64,000 bases of DNA from Tipula vernalis (Eukaryota; Arthropoda; Insecta; Diptera; Tipulidae): contig OY282558.1 of assembly GCA_958295665.1 (NCBI GenBank), forward strand, positions 24,365,409 through 24,429,408. Direction: 5' to 3'. Every line of letters starts with the position of its first letter. Within the stretch, counting starts at the first letter, position 1. The position numbers and the translations under genes are program-made. The notes beneath the pieces are model-generated. The model was given only the letters and a program-made list of their open reading frames with translations, was not told the origin of the DNA and made no database searches. Positions 24,256 through 35,157 of the stretch are shown here, one piece after another.

Positions 24256-26001
24256 TCAGTAAGAAGTACCAAAATAAGTGTCAATGATCGTTGAAACGTG
24301 AAAAAGATTTACCTGTCGTCGCTTAATAAAAAATTCATAGAGAATTAAAATGATATTCCTCGAACCATCTCAAAATCACATTTTTTTATTTATTAGCAAC
24401 GACATTTTTATTTTGCAGAATTTTTGCTATCTTTCACAATCTCACTGCTTAATATCGCTGTTTTTTTTTAGGAAATTTCCTACATTTTTCGTTACAAAAT
24501 TATTTTTCTTGTACAAAAAATAAATTGAAATTTATATTTAAGAAGAAATCCTGAAGAAAAAAAAAATCTTCATTTAAAATTCAATTTTCTTTTATAATAA
24601 TAATCCAGAATCTCGAGCTTAAGTTTAATTTTAGATTTATTTTTTTTTTGTATTATCGTCCGACGGATGGAAGTTAAATTCAAATTAAGCACATTTTCTA
24701 TATTTTCTTTAGAAATTTTATTTTTGTTACTGTCGAAGCTCAACTAAAATTAATATGTATATTATAACTTGGATCACGGACGTTAATTTTAGCCCGATTA
24801 AATTAATCCATTACTCTCGTATATACATAAATATACATAAATAACAACACACATATTATACCAGATCGATAAAACACAAACAACAATAAAATTAATTACT
24901 GTGTAGCTTTAATTAAAATTATATAAATAACAAACAATAAGGAATATGTCTTTTACATAAGAGCACATTCCCACCATATACACTCTTCATCTTTTCATAC
25001 ATAAAAACGAAAAATTCTAGGAGACCATACGTTATATGGATTTTATTTATTTATTATTGTTAATACTGTTTTTATTATTTGTTTCTGTTTTATTATTTTT
25101 TTTTTTTTTAATTTTAATTGATCTATGGACCTAGAATAGGCCATAAATTTTCGGTTTTTCTTCTAAATTTTCTGTGTATAAAATAATAAATTTGTAAACA
25201 GAGAGACACACACCCATACAAACACTCAAACAAACAAACAAAATCAAAAACCATATAAATACAATTAATCAACAGAAAATATATAAAATGAAAATAAATT
25301 ATGCATTTCCATGATACGTATAATAAAAATAAGCTTTAATGATTCGGGGGGATGAGGAGTGGTTTTCTCAGGATAAGGAATAATACAATACGTTTTTCTA
25401 TATATGGATGGGAGATGGGTATGGTTGTGTTGTATGTATATAAAGAGCGAAATAATAATTCTCTACTGTTAGATATTCCTACTTTGGTACATAAATTTAA
25501 TTTTTATCATCAAATCATCACATAATGAATTTTACACTCATCATTTTCTTTTTTATCTTTGTTTAGTCGAGAATGAGTTGAAAATATGTATGTAGGATAA
25601 TGTTAGAATATATGGAGATGAATTTCCTCATACTTACATAACATAATACAGTTTATGATATATAGGAAAGTGTTAATAGATGATAACATTTCTTGCTAAT
25701 TTATTGCATGTATCGATGTTGTTCTAATTATTATTTTTTCAATTGCTTATTTATAGTACTTATGATTAATCTATGTCTTTATTTTTATAAGCTAAAATTT
25801 TGGTAATACATCTGCTATTCTGAAAATTTCTTCAGAAACCAACTTACCCTCTTCTAGTAAATTCTAAGGTGGTGTTTTATAATATTATTGTAACCAAAAC
25901 AACATGATAAGTGTGCTACAGAGATTTGTCTACACGATATTTCGTTTACAAATCAGTAGCCGCCTTGACGCCCATCTTAATTCAATTCTGTTGATGTAGA
26001 A
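24256..26001. other. AT-rich non-coding DNA, nothing recognised
   Basis: Long A and T runs and (CA)/(AC)-type short repeats only. No gene or element end seen. Confidence 0.5.
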
Positions 26002-26220
26002 CTGTTTGACAGTGAACAACTGGGCTATGAAACTCTGCCTCATCTACAATACTCCCTAGATATATCGTCAAGTAGAAACGTATACGATTAGATCTCTGCC
26101 GATGTTTCCTTTAAGGATTTCATCGACTCCAGAGCGCAGGATTTCTACTCGACTGAGATCAACAAGCTTGTATCTAATTGGCAGAAGTGTGTTCAAGTGG
26201 ATGGTGCTTACTTCGATTAA
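26002..26220 (+). pseudogene. Mariner transposase C-terminal relic
   Basis: One frame, with a single internal stop, reads LGYETLPHLQYSLDISSS and then DFIDSRAQDFYSTEINKLVS, NWQKCVQVDGAYFD and a stop codon at 26218-26220. Mariner transposases carry LGWEVLPHPPYSPDLAPSDY-type sequence at the third catalytic residue and end with RWQK.V...G.YFD. Here the catalytic third aspartate and the DYHLF segment are lost, apparently by a deletion between the two blocks. No terminal repeats found. Old and inactive. Confidence 0.82.
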
Positions 26221-26571
26221 AAATGTTTATTATCAGCTGAGACCTTTCAAAGTTTGCGATCGAGCCTAATAAAACGGATTTAATTAATTTTTCCAGTTTA
26301 GCCGCAGTTAACCTTAATTTTTGCTAATTGCATTTTATTTCATAATATTCATTAATCGGATTTATTAAACCACAGCCTGACACCGATATAAACAGATTTA
26401 AAATTTTCAGTAGGAAATATTTCAAAAAAGTTCAAAAGCCTAGGAAAAAGCAAAACTAACCGATTACAAAATATTACAAGAGTGAAAATTTTATGACAAA
26501 ATACATTTTCGGATTTTATATTCGGATTATGGTATAATGCTATTTCTCAACAGTGGGGAGGACAGTCTCTT

Positions 26572-26658
26572 TGCGATCTGAAAGCCAACTTTGGGCAAGA
26601 AATTCCTATCATTTCGACCGAAAGACTGCGCCATGTCATGGAAAGTGCTGAAAAATGA
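26572..26658 (+). pseudogene. Possible second mariner-family C-terminal fragment
   Basis: An open stretch of 28 codons reads QSLCDLKANFGQEIPIISTE followed by RLRHVMESAEK and a stop. Many Tc1/mariner-family transposases end with a similar block (QT...LK..I..EI..IP.E.L.RVMENA). The match is by pattern only and short, so this is tentative. It differs from the relic 350 bp upstream, so it would be a different lineage. Confidence 0.4.
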
Positions 26659-29539
26659 GCTGATTATTCGATACACAAATGTTTTTTTTTTTAATTCTGG
26701 TCCACCATTTAGATTTGCAGTAGAAGAATAACAAAAAATTTAAAAATTCGGTACACGTTTGCCAAATATCAAGCCAGAAATCTATTTAAATTTGGTTTTC
26801 CTTTTGATTCACTATTCTCTACTCCCCGTCAATGAAATCTTGCGATAATCCTGGTGATATTCATGTTGTTTGTTTAACAATAAGTTATACAAATGAGCAA
26901 AAGCAATACGACATAACAAAATTGTAAAACTTGGAATTTTTCCCAACCATTGACAAATGGCGTTTATACCTTTTGATTCACGAAAACTAGAAAAGCGCGT
27001 TGTTTCGGAAGGCTAAGAGCTTAACTTGGTACGTTATGATTCGAATATATTATGCAGATTCATTTCACACCTTGTATCATGAATTACACCGGTTGTACAT
27101 CGACTTTGAGTTCAAAAATATTTAAAACTTATCAGGTCAGGTCAAACCATATCGGCTCCTTAATACTTCTTTCGGTATTTCAACTAAGTTTTACTCTATT
27201 CTTAGTTGAAATTAATTGACTTCCACGTATGTATTGGCTTTCATTTTGTGAAAGGGCAATTTATGCTTGATATCCGGCACACTAATGAAGATCAGCAAAT
27301 TCGTAAAGGTATTAAGCTTTTCTGGCATTTTCTTAATTAAAACTATCTATACTGCTACATATTTTATTACATAGAAATTCCTTCAAGCATAAAACGGATA
27401 TATCAATCCTTTTCCTTTCATATCAAAACGAACCAATTTCACCCACGCTGACTACCTGCAACCTTTTAAAATATCTTCTTTAATACCAACAAAAAAAAAT
27501 GTATTCCATCCATGTAGCCCAAATCCCATTAAAATGGTCAACATCAACATAAAATGATTATCAGTCCCGTCAACCACATTTATTGATAAGAAAAAAAAAA
27601 AATAAAAATAAAAATGTTCACCAAACAACATTTTTTTTTTTTTTTTTTTGAGAGAGATCAATAATCAATTCCATTTTTTAATCTCATTACATCTAATTTT
27701 ATCATTTTGATTTTGATGTATAATTCAAATTATATTCAAAAAAAAGGAAGAAAATGTCATAATAAATTACGGAAAATTGTGTATCGATTGGGCGAGAGAT
27801 GCGGAGAGTATACAAGAAGAAAAAAAAATTCGATACCGAAATCAAATCTCAAAGTGTCTAAAGCATAAAATTTTGTTTTTCATTTTTTGTGTACCATCTT
27901 CGTTTTGGATGGAAAAAATATCAATTTTCATTGTATATATACATATATAAATATAACATACTTGTGTAAAGGATTTTCCACCCAAGCGCCCAAACGACGG
28001 AGCGGAAAGTATAGTACAAATTGTCGATACTCATCATTCTTATTTTGTTCAAAAACAACAACACAATAATGAAATAGAAAATATCTACAACCTTCAGACA
28101 TGGATGGCACATAAAGGAAGCTTAGAGGGAAAATATGGATAAATCAAAACCGTTAAATTGGCAAAAATTTCCATATCTCCATTTTTTTTGTTCTTATTAT
28201 ATGATTATTATTATTATTATTATTGCTATTATTATATCATTGTTGTTATCACTATGTTGTCTTGTTGTGAGTTTGTTGTTGCCGAATTACATAGAGAAAT
28301 AAATTTTCCATTCTTAGAGTGAAAAATATCTAACAATATCCAGTTAGTAATAGCATCGTAGTAAAAAAATTTTCATTTTTTATTAAAAATGGAGACAATT
28401 TCTTATCCTTTTTGTGTGTTTTGGGTGTGTGTGTGTGTGTGTGTATATATGTGTGCGTAAAGTGCGCTGTCTGTCGGTACACTACACAGAGCTAGAAAAT
28501 AAATTCTATAAGGACATACATACATACATACTCGAATTGATGTGGGTTTTATTTTACGAGAAATGGGTTTGAATAGGAAAAAAAAATTTTCATCGTTTTC
28601 CTTTTCATATTTTTTTTTGATATGATAATGACAGTGACGTCCTTGTTTGCCAGTATTTTGTTGTGATTTAGTATTCTCCGTTATAAATCTATGCGATTCG
28701 TACATTATACCAGACTATATACACATAATGGAGCGCTCGAGGAAAATGGAAAAAATAAAATTCTACAACAACCAACCGAAAAGATAAATTGGATTTAACA
28801 CGAAAATGGAAAGAAAACGTTATGTTGTATAGAAAAAAAAAACATGATTTACATAATCTTATCGTAATGTTTTTCGATATTTCATTTGATTGTAAAGTCC
28901 CTACATAAGAAGGACATTATTTATCCTTTATTTATTAAAGTATATACATCGAGTTTGTACGTAAACATATAAGAAGAGATTTCATCAAAATAATGAAAAA
29001 ATAAAAGAAAATTCACACAAGTTTAACTCAATTAGAGAATGGGGTGTTATGTATACTGTTTATGGTCTGCTGTGTATCTCCTATTGTGATAATATTATGG
29101 GGATATTATGTGGATAGAATCTGTGAATAGATACGAGCTATGTGGTACATGACTTTTTTTTACGTAAACGGAGTACAGATGGTGTAGATTAAAGTTTAAT
29201 TCACATGAATGTACATTTTTAATTGTTTGTCGCAATTAATTTAATAAAAATAATTAAAAATGTATTTTATATGTATGTATATGATTAGCTTATACACATT
29301 TTGGGTTTAGTGTTCGTATATCAGTTGTGCAGTAATAGGTATGCAGGTTTACAGCTATACAAGTTAGTCACATTATAATGGAATATGCGCAAGTAAAGTA
29401 CACATTTTTAGGTTCATGGTTTAGTTCGTCCACATTTTATTAATTGAAAGCCTGCACTATAACAATTCCTAGCTCACACTTTAATAATAATCAAATTTTG
29501 TGCATCGTTCGTATTATTCTCTGACCGGATGAAAACATC
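26659..29539. other. AT-rich non-coding DNA with microsatellites
   Basis: It contains an (ATT)n run near 28203-28224, a (TG)n run near 28425-28444, ACATACATACATA near 28516-28530, and an A-rich/T-rich short foldback at about 27590-27650. No gene recognised. The 100-codon minus frame across the (TG)n run is compositional. Confidence 0.6.
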
Positions 29540-30885
29540 TTTAACGACTCAAAATGAGCAAAACATGAATCTCCGGCCGATTCCTGAATCAAATGATTGC
29601 ACTATTCAGGAAGCAATCATTTCTCATATAACCGCAAAAGTTAGGATTGAGAATGCATCTAACATTTTCTGTAACACTTTAATTCTTAAAAATCGATAAA
29701 TTATGGATTTATCATTCGTTTCATTTAAAGTTGGACTAAATGCGGCGGATGTGGTTAAGACGGTTACTAATTCTAGCGTTTGGCCAGTAAAAGATGTTCG
29801 TTTTCGGGAGGCGTATTGCTTCCTCAACTAAAAAACGATTAGATCTTCCTCCAACTAATTTCAAATCTAGAATTTTGCCTAATTCATCAACTGTGCGCGG
29901 ATCATCAGCATCATCAACTTCAATATCAGACAATTTTAAGTTTAATTTTATGTCTAATTCGCAATCATCATTACAACAATTTTCTGGCTAGTGTCGATTG
30001 GAGTGCTATTTTTGATATACTGAAAATTTCGGATATTGTCTCTGAGTTTTATAAAATTTTGGATAATGTTTTTGAGCAGAGAGTCTAAATTTGGCAATGA
30101 TTTCCTCTATAAAATGAATGTTTTACAGATTGAAAGCAAAATTTCTACTAGACCTAAACGTGATGATGTATAATAATGCTCCATTTTCAGGTTATCAAGA
30201 ATTATGCAGGCGTTTGAAGATTTTTTCAATATTTCCTTTGTTAATGCCCATTTAATGAATGCTTTCGCTGACTATGACGGTTTCTACAATTCATTTATGT
30301 ACTACGAACTAACCCGCTACCTTTGAGATTTGTAATGGTTTAGAATGTTTAAATACTGCTGGTGTATAGTAAGTAAGTCCGGATGGTATCTTAACATTTA
30401 TTTTAAATAAATGCGCACGTTATTTATGCGAACCTTTACTTCATTTGTTTAACGTTAGCCTTTTAAGCGGTGTATTTCCTGCCATTTGGAAACAATTATT
30501 TGTTATCCAAATATTTAAATCAGGTAGAAAAAGCGTATTACATGTTATAAAAGCATTTAAATTGTCTCCGCGATACCAAAGCTTTTTGAATCGTTAGTTA
30601 AATCTAGATTAGAATTTCATATGAAAAATAGAATAAGTTCTTGCCAACACGGTTTTCTTCAAGTTATATCTACAATTACCAATCTGATGTTTTTTTCTAT
30701 AGAAGTATCGAGACTGTTGTAAACCGTGGACAGCTGGATGTGATCGGTACAGATTTTTCGAAAGCTTATTTCGATAAATTAGATTACGCAATTCTTTTGC
30801 GTAAATTAATTGCTTTTGGGTCCAATTTGGTAATTAGTTAATTATCTTGGACCATTACTTTTCATAATATTTATTAATGATTGTA
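29540..30885 (+). pseudogene. Jockey/CR1-like LINE relic (endonuclease tail and reverse transcriptase)
   Basis: On the plus strand near 29990-30095 a frame reads SVDWSAIFDILKISDIVSEF, like the end of the LINE endonuclease region. At 30370-30545 it reads SGPDGILTFILNKCARYLCE, PLLHLFNVSLLSGVFPAIWK and VIQIFKSGRKS, the first RT motifs. 30700-30840 gives RGQLDVIGTDFSKAYF, DKLDYAILLRKL, and then LGPLLFIIFINDC at 30847-30885. Several frameshifts break it, and the catalytic YxDD box is not present, since the sequence changes character at about 30885. Upstream (29540-29810) resembles a LINE ORF1 weakly. Dead 5'/3'-truncated copy. Confidence 0.85.
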
Positions 30886-31832
30886 ACGGGCGCTTGTTAT
30901 CCCTGTAACCAAACATACCCAATCCACAAAAACCAAAGAAAACTGCAAAAAAGAAAATCCAATGACAATATCCGGGTGTACCATTCCAATTACGTTAGAT
31001 GCGTCGTATCAAATTTGTTTGTACAATAAATTAAAGTAAAATTCTATTTATTCTGATAACGCGTGCCGCTTACCCATGTGAGTCATAATTTCATTTACGT
31101 TTATTTACAAATTTATTTCTACCCATTAAAACTGTCGACTCAAACTTCAGTAAACAAGTGGCCGCGTACCACTTTAAATGGGATAACTTCTGAATTAATC
31201 GTGCTCATTTGTTTTTTTTTGTTATATAAAATAAAAATTACAACAGAAATTTCGAAAAATTTCCAAAAACAAGAGAATCTTTTACAGAAACAAACCAAAA
31301 ATGGCCACCCCAAAAGGAGATGAGAAAGCAGAAAAAGAGCAGTGAATTAAAAGTCTGTGTACATTCAACCATAGAGATCCTCAATATCCTGATATATATG
31401 CGCAAGTTGCAAATGAACGTGCTATATGATTCATAATTTCCACGATTCATGTGCTGGATTGCTGGAGCCTTAGGCATAAGGTTTTTTAAAGCAGCACAGA
31501 AATTTTAGACATTCTCCATTAAGAATTATAACAAGTTGTTAATCTATATATAGGACTTCTGTTACGGTTCAAGATATAATACAAGACCAAATAGTTTATT
31601 ATACATAAATCACCGCATGAAGGATGACTTTTATTCTTATAAAGAATGAACCGTAATGGTAACGGATAAAATTGCGATGGTACAACTTCATAACAAAACA
31701 CTTATTATAGTTCAACACATAAGTTTTGGGGTCAGCTGAGTCCGAAAGATTTGGTTTCGAAGTGGTCTCTGTCTATTGTTGTGTGAATGGATTTTCATTT
31801 TTTCACTGTTTTGTGTTCTTTTGTTACTTTGT
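30886..31832. other. Mixed non-coding DNA, possible solo LTR at its start
   Basis: The LINE relic stops abruptly where TGTAACGGGCGCTTGTTATC begins at about 30883. This segment has a polyadenylation-like AATAAA near 31026 and could be a solo LTR or another insertion, but no second copy or target duplication is visible. A short inverted pair TTACGGTTCA/TGAACCGTAA lies at 31563 and 31647. No gene recognised. Confidence 0.35.
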
Positions 31833-32146
31833 AAAATTTTTTATAAAAAAGAAAAATTCTTTATTATTATTTTTTATTATTTTAATATTTTTAGCTTCCT
31901 TATAGTAACAATTTGTTTTATTTTAAAAAAAATCGATTTCGGATGCTTTCGCCTTCCTTTCTCAATTTTTAATTTAATATCCAATATTAAATTAAAAATT
32001 GAGAAAGGAAGACGAAAGCATCCGAAATCGATTTTTTTAAAAATAAAACAAATTGTTACTTATAGTATTGTTACTATAAGGAAGCTAAAAATATTAAAAT
32101 AATAAAAAATAATACTAAAGAATTTTTCTTTTTTATAAAAAAATTC
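31833..32146. repeat. Near-perfect 314 bp palindrome (foldback)
   Basis: The left arm 31833-31980 and right arm 31984-32146 are reverse complements around a 3 bp centre (CCA at 31981-31983). The innermost bases are CTCAATTTTTAATTTAATAT and its complement. The right arm has about 15 extra bases from a local duplication (TTACTTATAGTATTGTTACT) and a few substitutions. A transcript would fold into a stem of about 145 bp. It carries no conserved protein. The 108-codon frame across it is a by-product. Confidence 0.95.
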
Positions 32147-32924
32147 TGTCTATTGGTCTCTCTATGTCAGTCTGTGTCCTCTCTAGAGTCCAGATCGTTT
32201 ACACAGTCGAACTGAAATTTCATATTTAAACTTTTTTTATAAATTGAGAGGTCCCAGCAAATTTTAGTAAAAAAATTATAGCTTGCGTTAGTGTATTTAA
32301 TTTACCAGTGGCGCCGTACGGTAATTTTATCAACTGATGCATACAAAAACATCAAAGCATAAGCCTTTTTTAACAAACATTTAAATTTATTTAAACAATA
32401 CACGTTACTGACACTGACATTTAGTTTAAATATTATATGGTTGGCCAGAGGTAATGTTGCAAAATCCAAAATTACGTAAGCTACAGATAATATCTTTGTT
32501 TATTTTAGAGCACCTGAAGTTTGAATTAATTAATTAATGAAATAATAAAATAATAATATCATTAAATTATCTAATAGTTACCTTTAATAGTATTTACTTT
32601 TGTCCCAAACTTAACTAAATTTTTTGTTATGCCGATTAGGAGTTAATCAAAGGAATACCCCTTGTGCTTCTAGAGAATCAATCTATCACCTAATCATAAA
32701 ATAATTCGCTGCTTTTCATATCGTTTAGTATTTTTTTTTTTTTTTTAAATTGAAATAATTATCGGATTACTTAATCTCTCTTGGTCCATCGTATTTCTAA
32801 CAAATAATTTTTTATAGGTTTTAAACATAGTGGTTAAGATGAGTTTAGCCATTCCAACCAGATTAGTTAGTCAGTCTACCGCTTGTATTGTCAATCAAAA
32901 ATTTTATTATTTCACAAATATTTG
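32147..32924. other. AT-rich non-coding DNA, nothing recognised
   Basis: Only simple-sequence runs seen between the palindrome and the next relic. Confidence 0.5.
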
Positions 32925-33011
32925 TTAATGCTTCTCTTGAGTTTGGCATGAACCTTGCTCCAATAACACCTCCAACTCAGCGTCTTCAAACTTTATTGGC
33001 CACCCTTCGCG
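32925..33011 (-). pseudogene. Mariner transposase N-terminal relic
   Basis: Minus-strand frame of 28 codons reading REGWPIKFEDAELEVLLEQG then SCQTQEKH and a stop. Mariner transposases have a closely similar stretch in the DNA-binding domain between the two helix-turn-helix motifs (FEDAELQALL.ED..Q.Q..LA). Neither side continues in frame, so only this fragment survives. Confidence 0.65.
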
Positions 33012-33122
33012 TTTTTAAAATGCCGGAACCAGTACTCATATATTTTTATTGATGGAGCATATTCCCAATATGGTTCATCTATAATGCAGTTCATCTAGAT
33101 CATTTCCATAGTAATCGACAGT

Positions 33123-33159
<37 letters not shown>
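33123..33159 (+). repeat. (CAA)n microsatellite
   Basis: About twelve uninterrupted CAA units. Confidence 0.97.
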
Positions 33160-33160
<1 letters not shown>

Positions 33161-33407
33161 TTGGGTATTTCTCCGCAGAGTAAAATACATGAAGCGCACA
33201 TGTTGTCGATTATTTCCTCAAAGGAAAAGAAGAATTATGTTTGAAATCGAGAAACACTGTAAACATTTAATATTATGTACACCCAAACCAAAATGGAGTA
33301 TTTTATACAATAATTGCTTATGGCATTAAAAGCATCGTGAAAATCATTGTAGATCACATCAACATCAAATCATTGGCCTACCGAAAGGTAACTATCCTCC
33401 GTAAAAT

Positions 33408-33635
33408 TTAATTAATTGCTGTAGATTTGCCCATCATGAAGTGGTTCAATAGCACCACGTTTTTCAAACAATTAAGAATTAATAATGGTCGGTTAATATT
33501 ACACTTATCATCTGATTTAAATACTGGCATAATTTTCGAGAATCTCCAATACTTTGGGAAAATACATTCAGTTAACGAGTTATTTAAAAATATGGTTAGT
33601 GGCCTATAGATTGGGTTAGAAAGATGAAACAACAA
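33408..33635 (-). pseudogene. Jockey/CR1-like LINE reverse transcriptase fragment
   Basis: A 75-codon minus frame reads PLTIFLNNSLTECIFPKYWR, FSKIMPVFKSDDKCNINRPL and LILNCLKNV. This matches the RT motif order of jockey and CR1 elements (IFN.SL..G.FP..WK...I.P.FKSGD..N..NYRPIS.L). The flanks do not continue the RT clearly. It differs in sequence from the plus-strand relic at 29.5-30.9 kb, so it is a separate insertion. Confidence 0.75.
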
Positions 33636-35149
33636 CTTCTGGATTTGTATGCGTCAAGAAATGCACCTAATAATGGAATAATTCTGGATCTCACAAATGT
33701 TTTTTCTGTTATTAAAGTTTCATTAGTATTAAGGTCTGTTGAACCAATACAATTTTTTTTTGTTGGAATCCCAGTTCTTATATTAATAATGGAGGTAGTT
33801 GGGTCAATTATTTTACAGTATAATCAATCATATAAATTCTGTTCATGTCCACCACAATGGATAAAACTCCCTTTCTTTAAGATTTTTTTTGATGGTTTTA
33901 CAACACTTCAACAGAATTCACGAATCAAATTTCACGAAGGATGGAATAAATAATTGACATTAAATGCATGTTTAGTCTTTAGAAAACTTAGCACAGTTCG
34001 ACAGGAGATTTTCAGCAAAGATTTTCAGTTAATATATGGGGTGAACATTTTTATCGGGTTACTTTTTCCGTTTCAGATCCTTTCTGATCGTTTGAATGTC
34101 GTGCCGTACCATAATTGATTAGAAAAGCAACCATCGACCGGCTAGAAGTTCAATTAGCTTACGAAGTGGAATGTGGTATATCAGCTTGCTAATGCACAAC
34201 CACTAATTGGGAAAAACGTTTGATTTGGCCAAATTAACTTTTAAATAGGAATGGATTGGGCGATTAGTCCAATGCCATGGCTAATGTAAGCCGTCTAGGT
34301 TTCTAGGTTTCTATGTATGATAATGATTTAACCATTGATGCTTTAATGCCACTGAAATGCCATAGCCAAAGATCTAAGCTTTTAGTTAACTTTTGTACTA
34401 CAACCAAAAGGAAGAAAAACAGAAAAACTGAATACAAATGCTAATAAGCCTTATTCCAATATAAACGGTCCATGTGAGAGATATCGTTGAAAGTAATTGT
34501 TTCCTAAATAAATATCTCCCACCAGTTCATTAAAAATATTTCCAAATTTAGCGATTTTCCAGCGGAACACAAACAAAAAAAATTAATCCTATATTCTAAT
34601 TTGGTTGCTATAATTCACCACAAATCAGCAAAAAAAAATTCCAGTACAAAAACGCTTTTACCGCTCCAACATAATATTGTTATTATTTTAATTAAAATGA
34701 ACCGATTTTTTTTTTTACCAAATTAATTTTAACTAATTTTAAAATATTTGCACAAAACCTGTCATTAGAAATTAGGAAACAAAAGTTATTTTATGCGCTC
34801 TGTTTATATTGTATTAATATAAAATTCCAAACGTTCAATCAAAATTCCAAAAAAAAAAAAAGGAATCTAATATTTGGCAAAAACAAGTAATTAAAATACT
34901 TGCTTTCATAATGCAAGGGTTTGAGTATATATATGTTCGATAGAATTATGTCGTTTTTAGTAAATATGCCGTCTCACTCCACAAATTAAATTTTTTGGAA
35001 TCATGTTATGTTTACATGGCTTGTTGTATATTATGCAGTAAGTAGGATATCAAAGATACAAAAGACATTTTTTGTATGTATTATCTTTCCGGCATCTTTT
35101 CACAAACTAAGTTAAAATTTTCGTCTTCGGCTGCCTAAATTTCCACATA
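33636..35149. other. AT-rich non-coding DNA, nothing firm
   Basis: A 109-codon plus frame at 33624-33953 overlaps the region upstream of the LINE fragment but matches no family. The rest is simple-sequence rich. Confidence 0.45.
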
Positions 35150-35157
35150 CTCATACG

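Noticed and set aside
28403..28705. 100-codon minus frame over the (TG)n tract
   Set aside because: Ends in a threonine-histidine repeat from the microsatellite; low-complexity translation only.
31776..32102. 108-codon frame across the palindrome
   Set aside because: Composition is phenylalanine/isoleucine/lysine rich and the frame is explained by AT-rich inverted arms. No family match.
29540..33635. The two LINE RT relics as arms of one large inverted duplication around the palindrome
   Set aside because: They lie in opposite orientation on either side of 32 kb, but their protein sequences differ clearly over the same RT motifs, so they are separate insertions.
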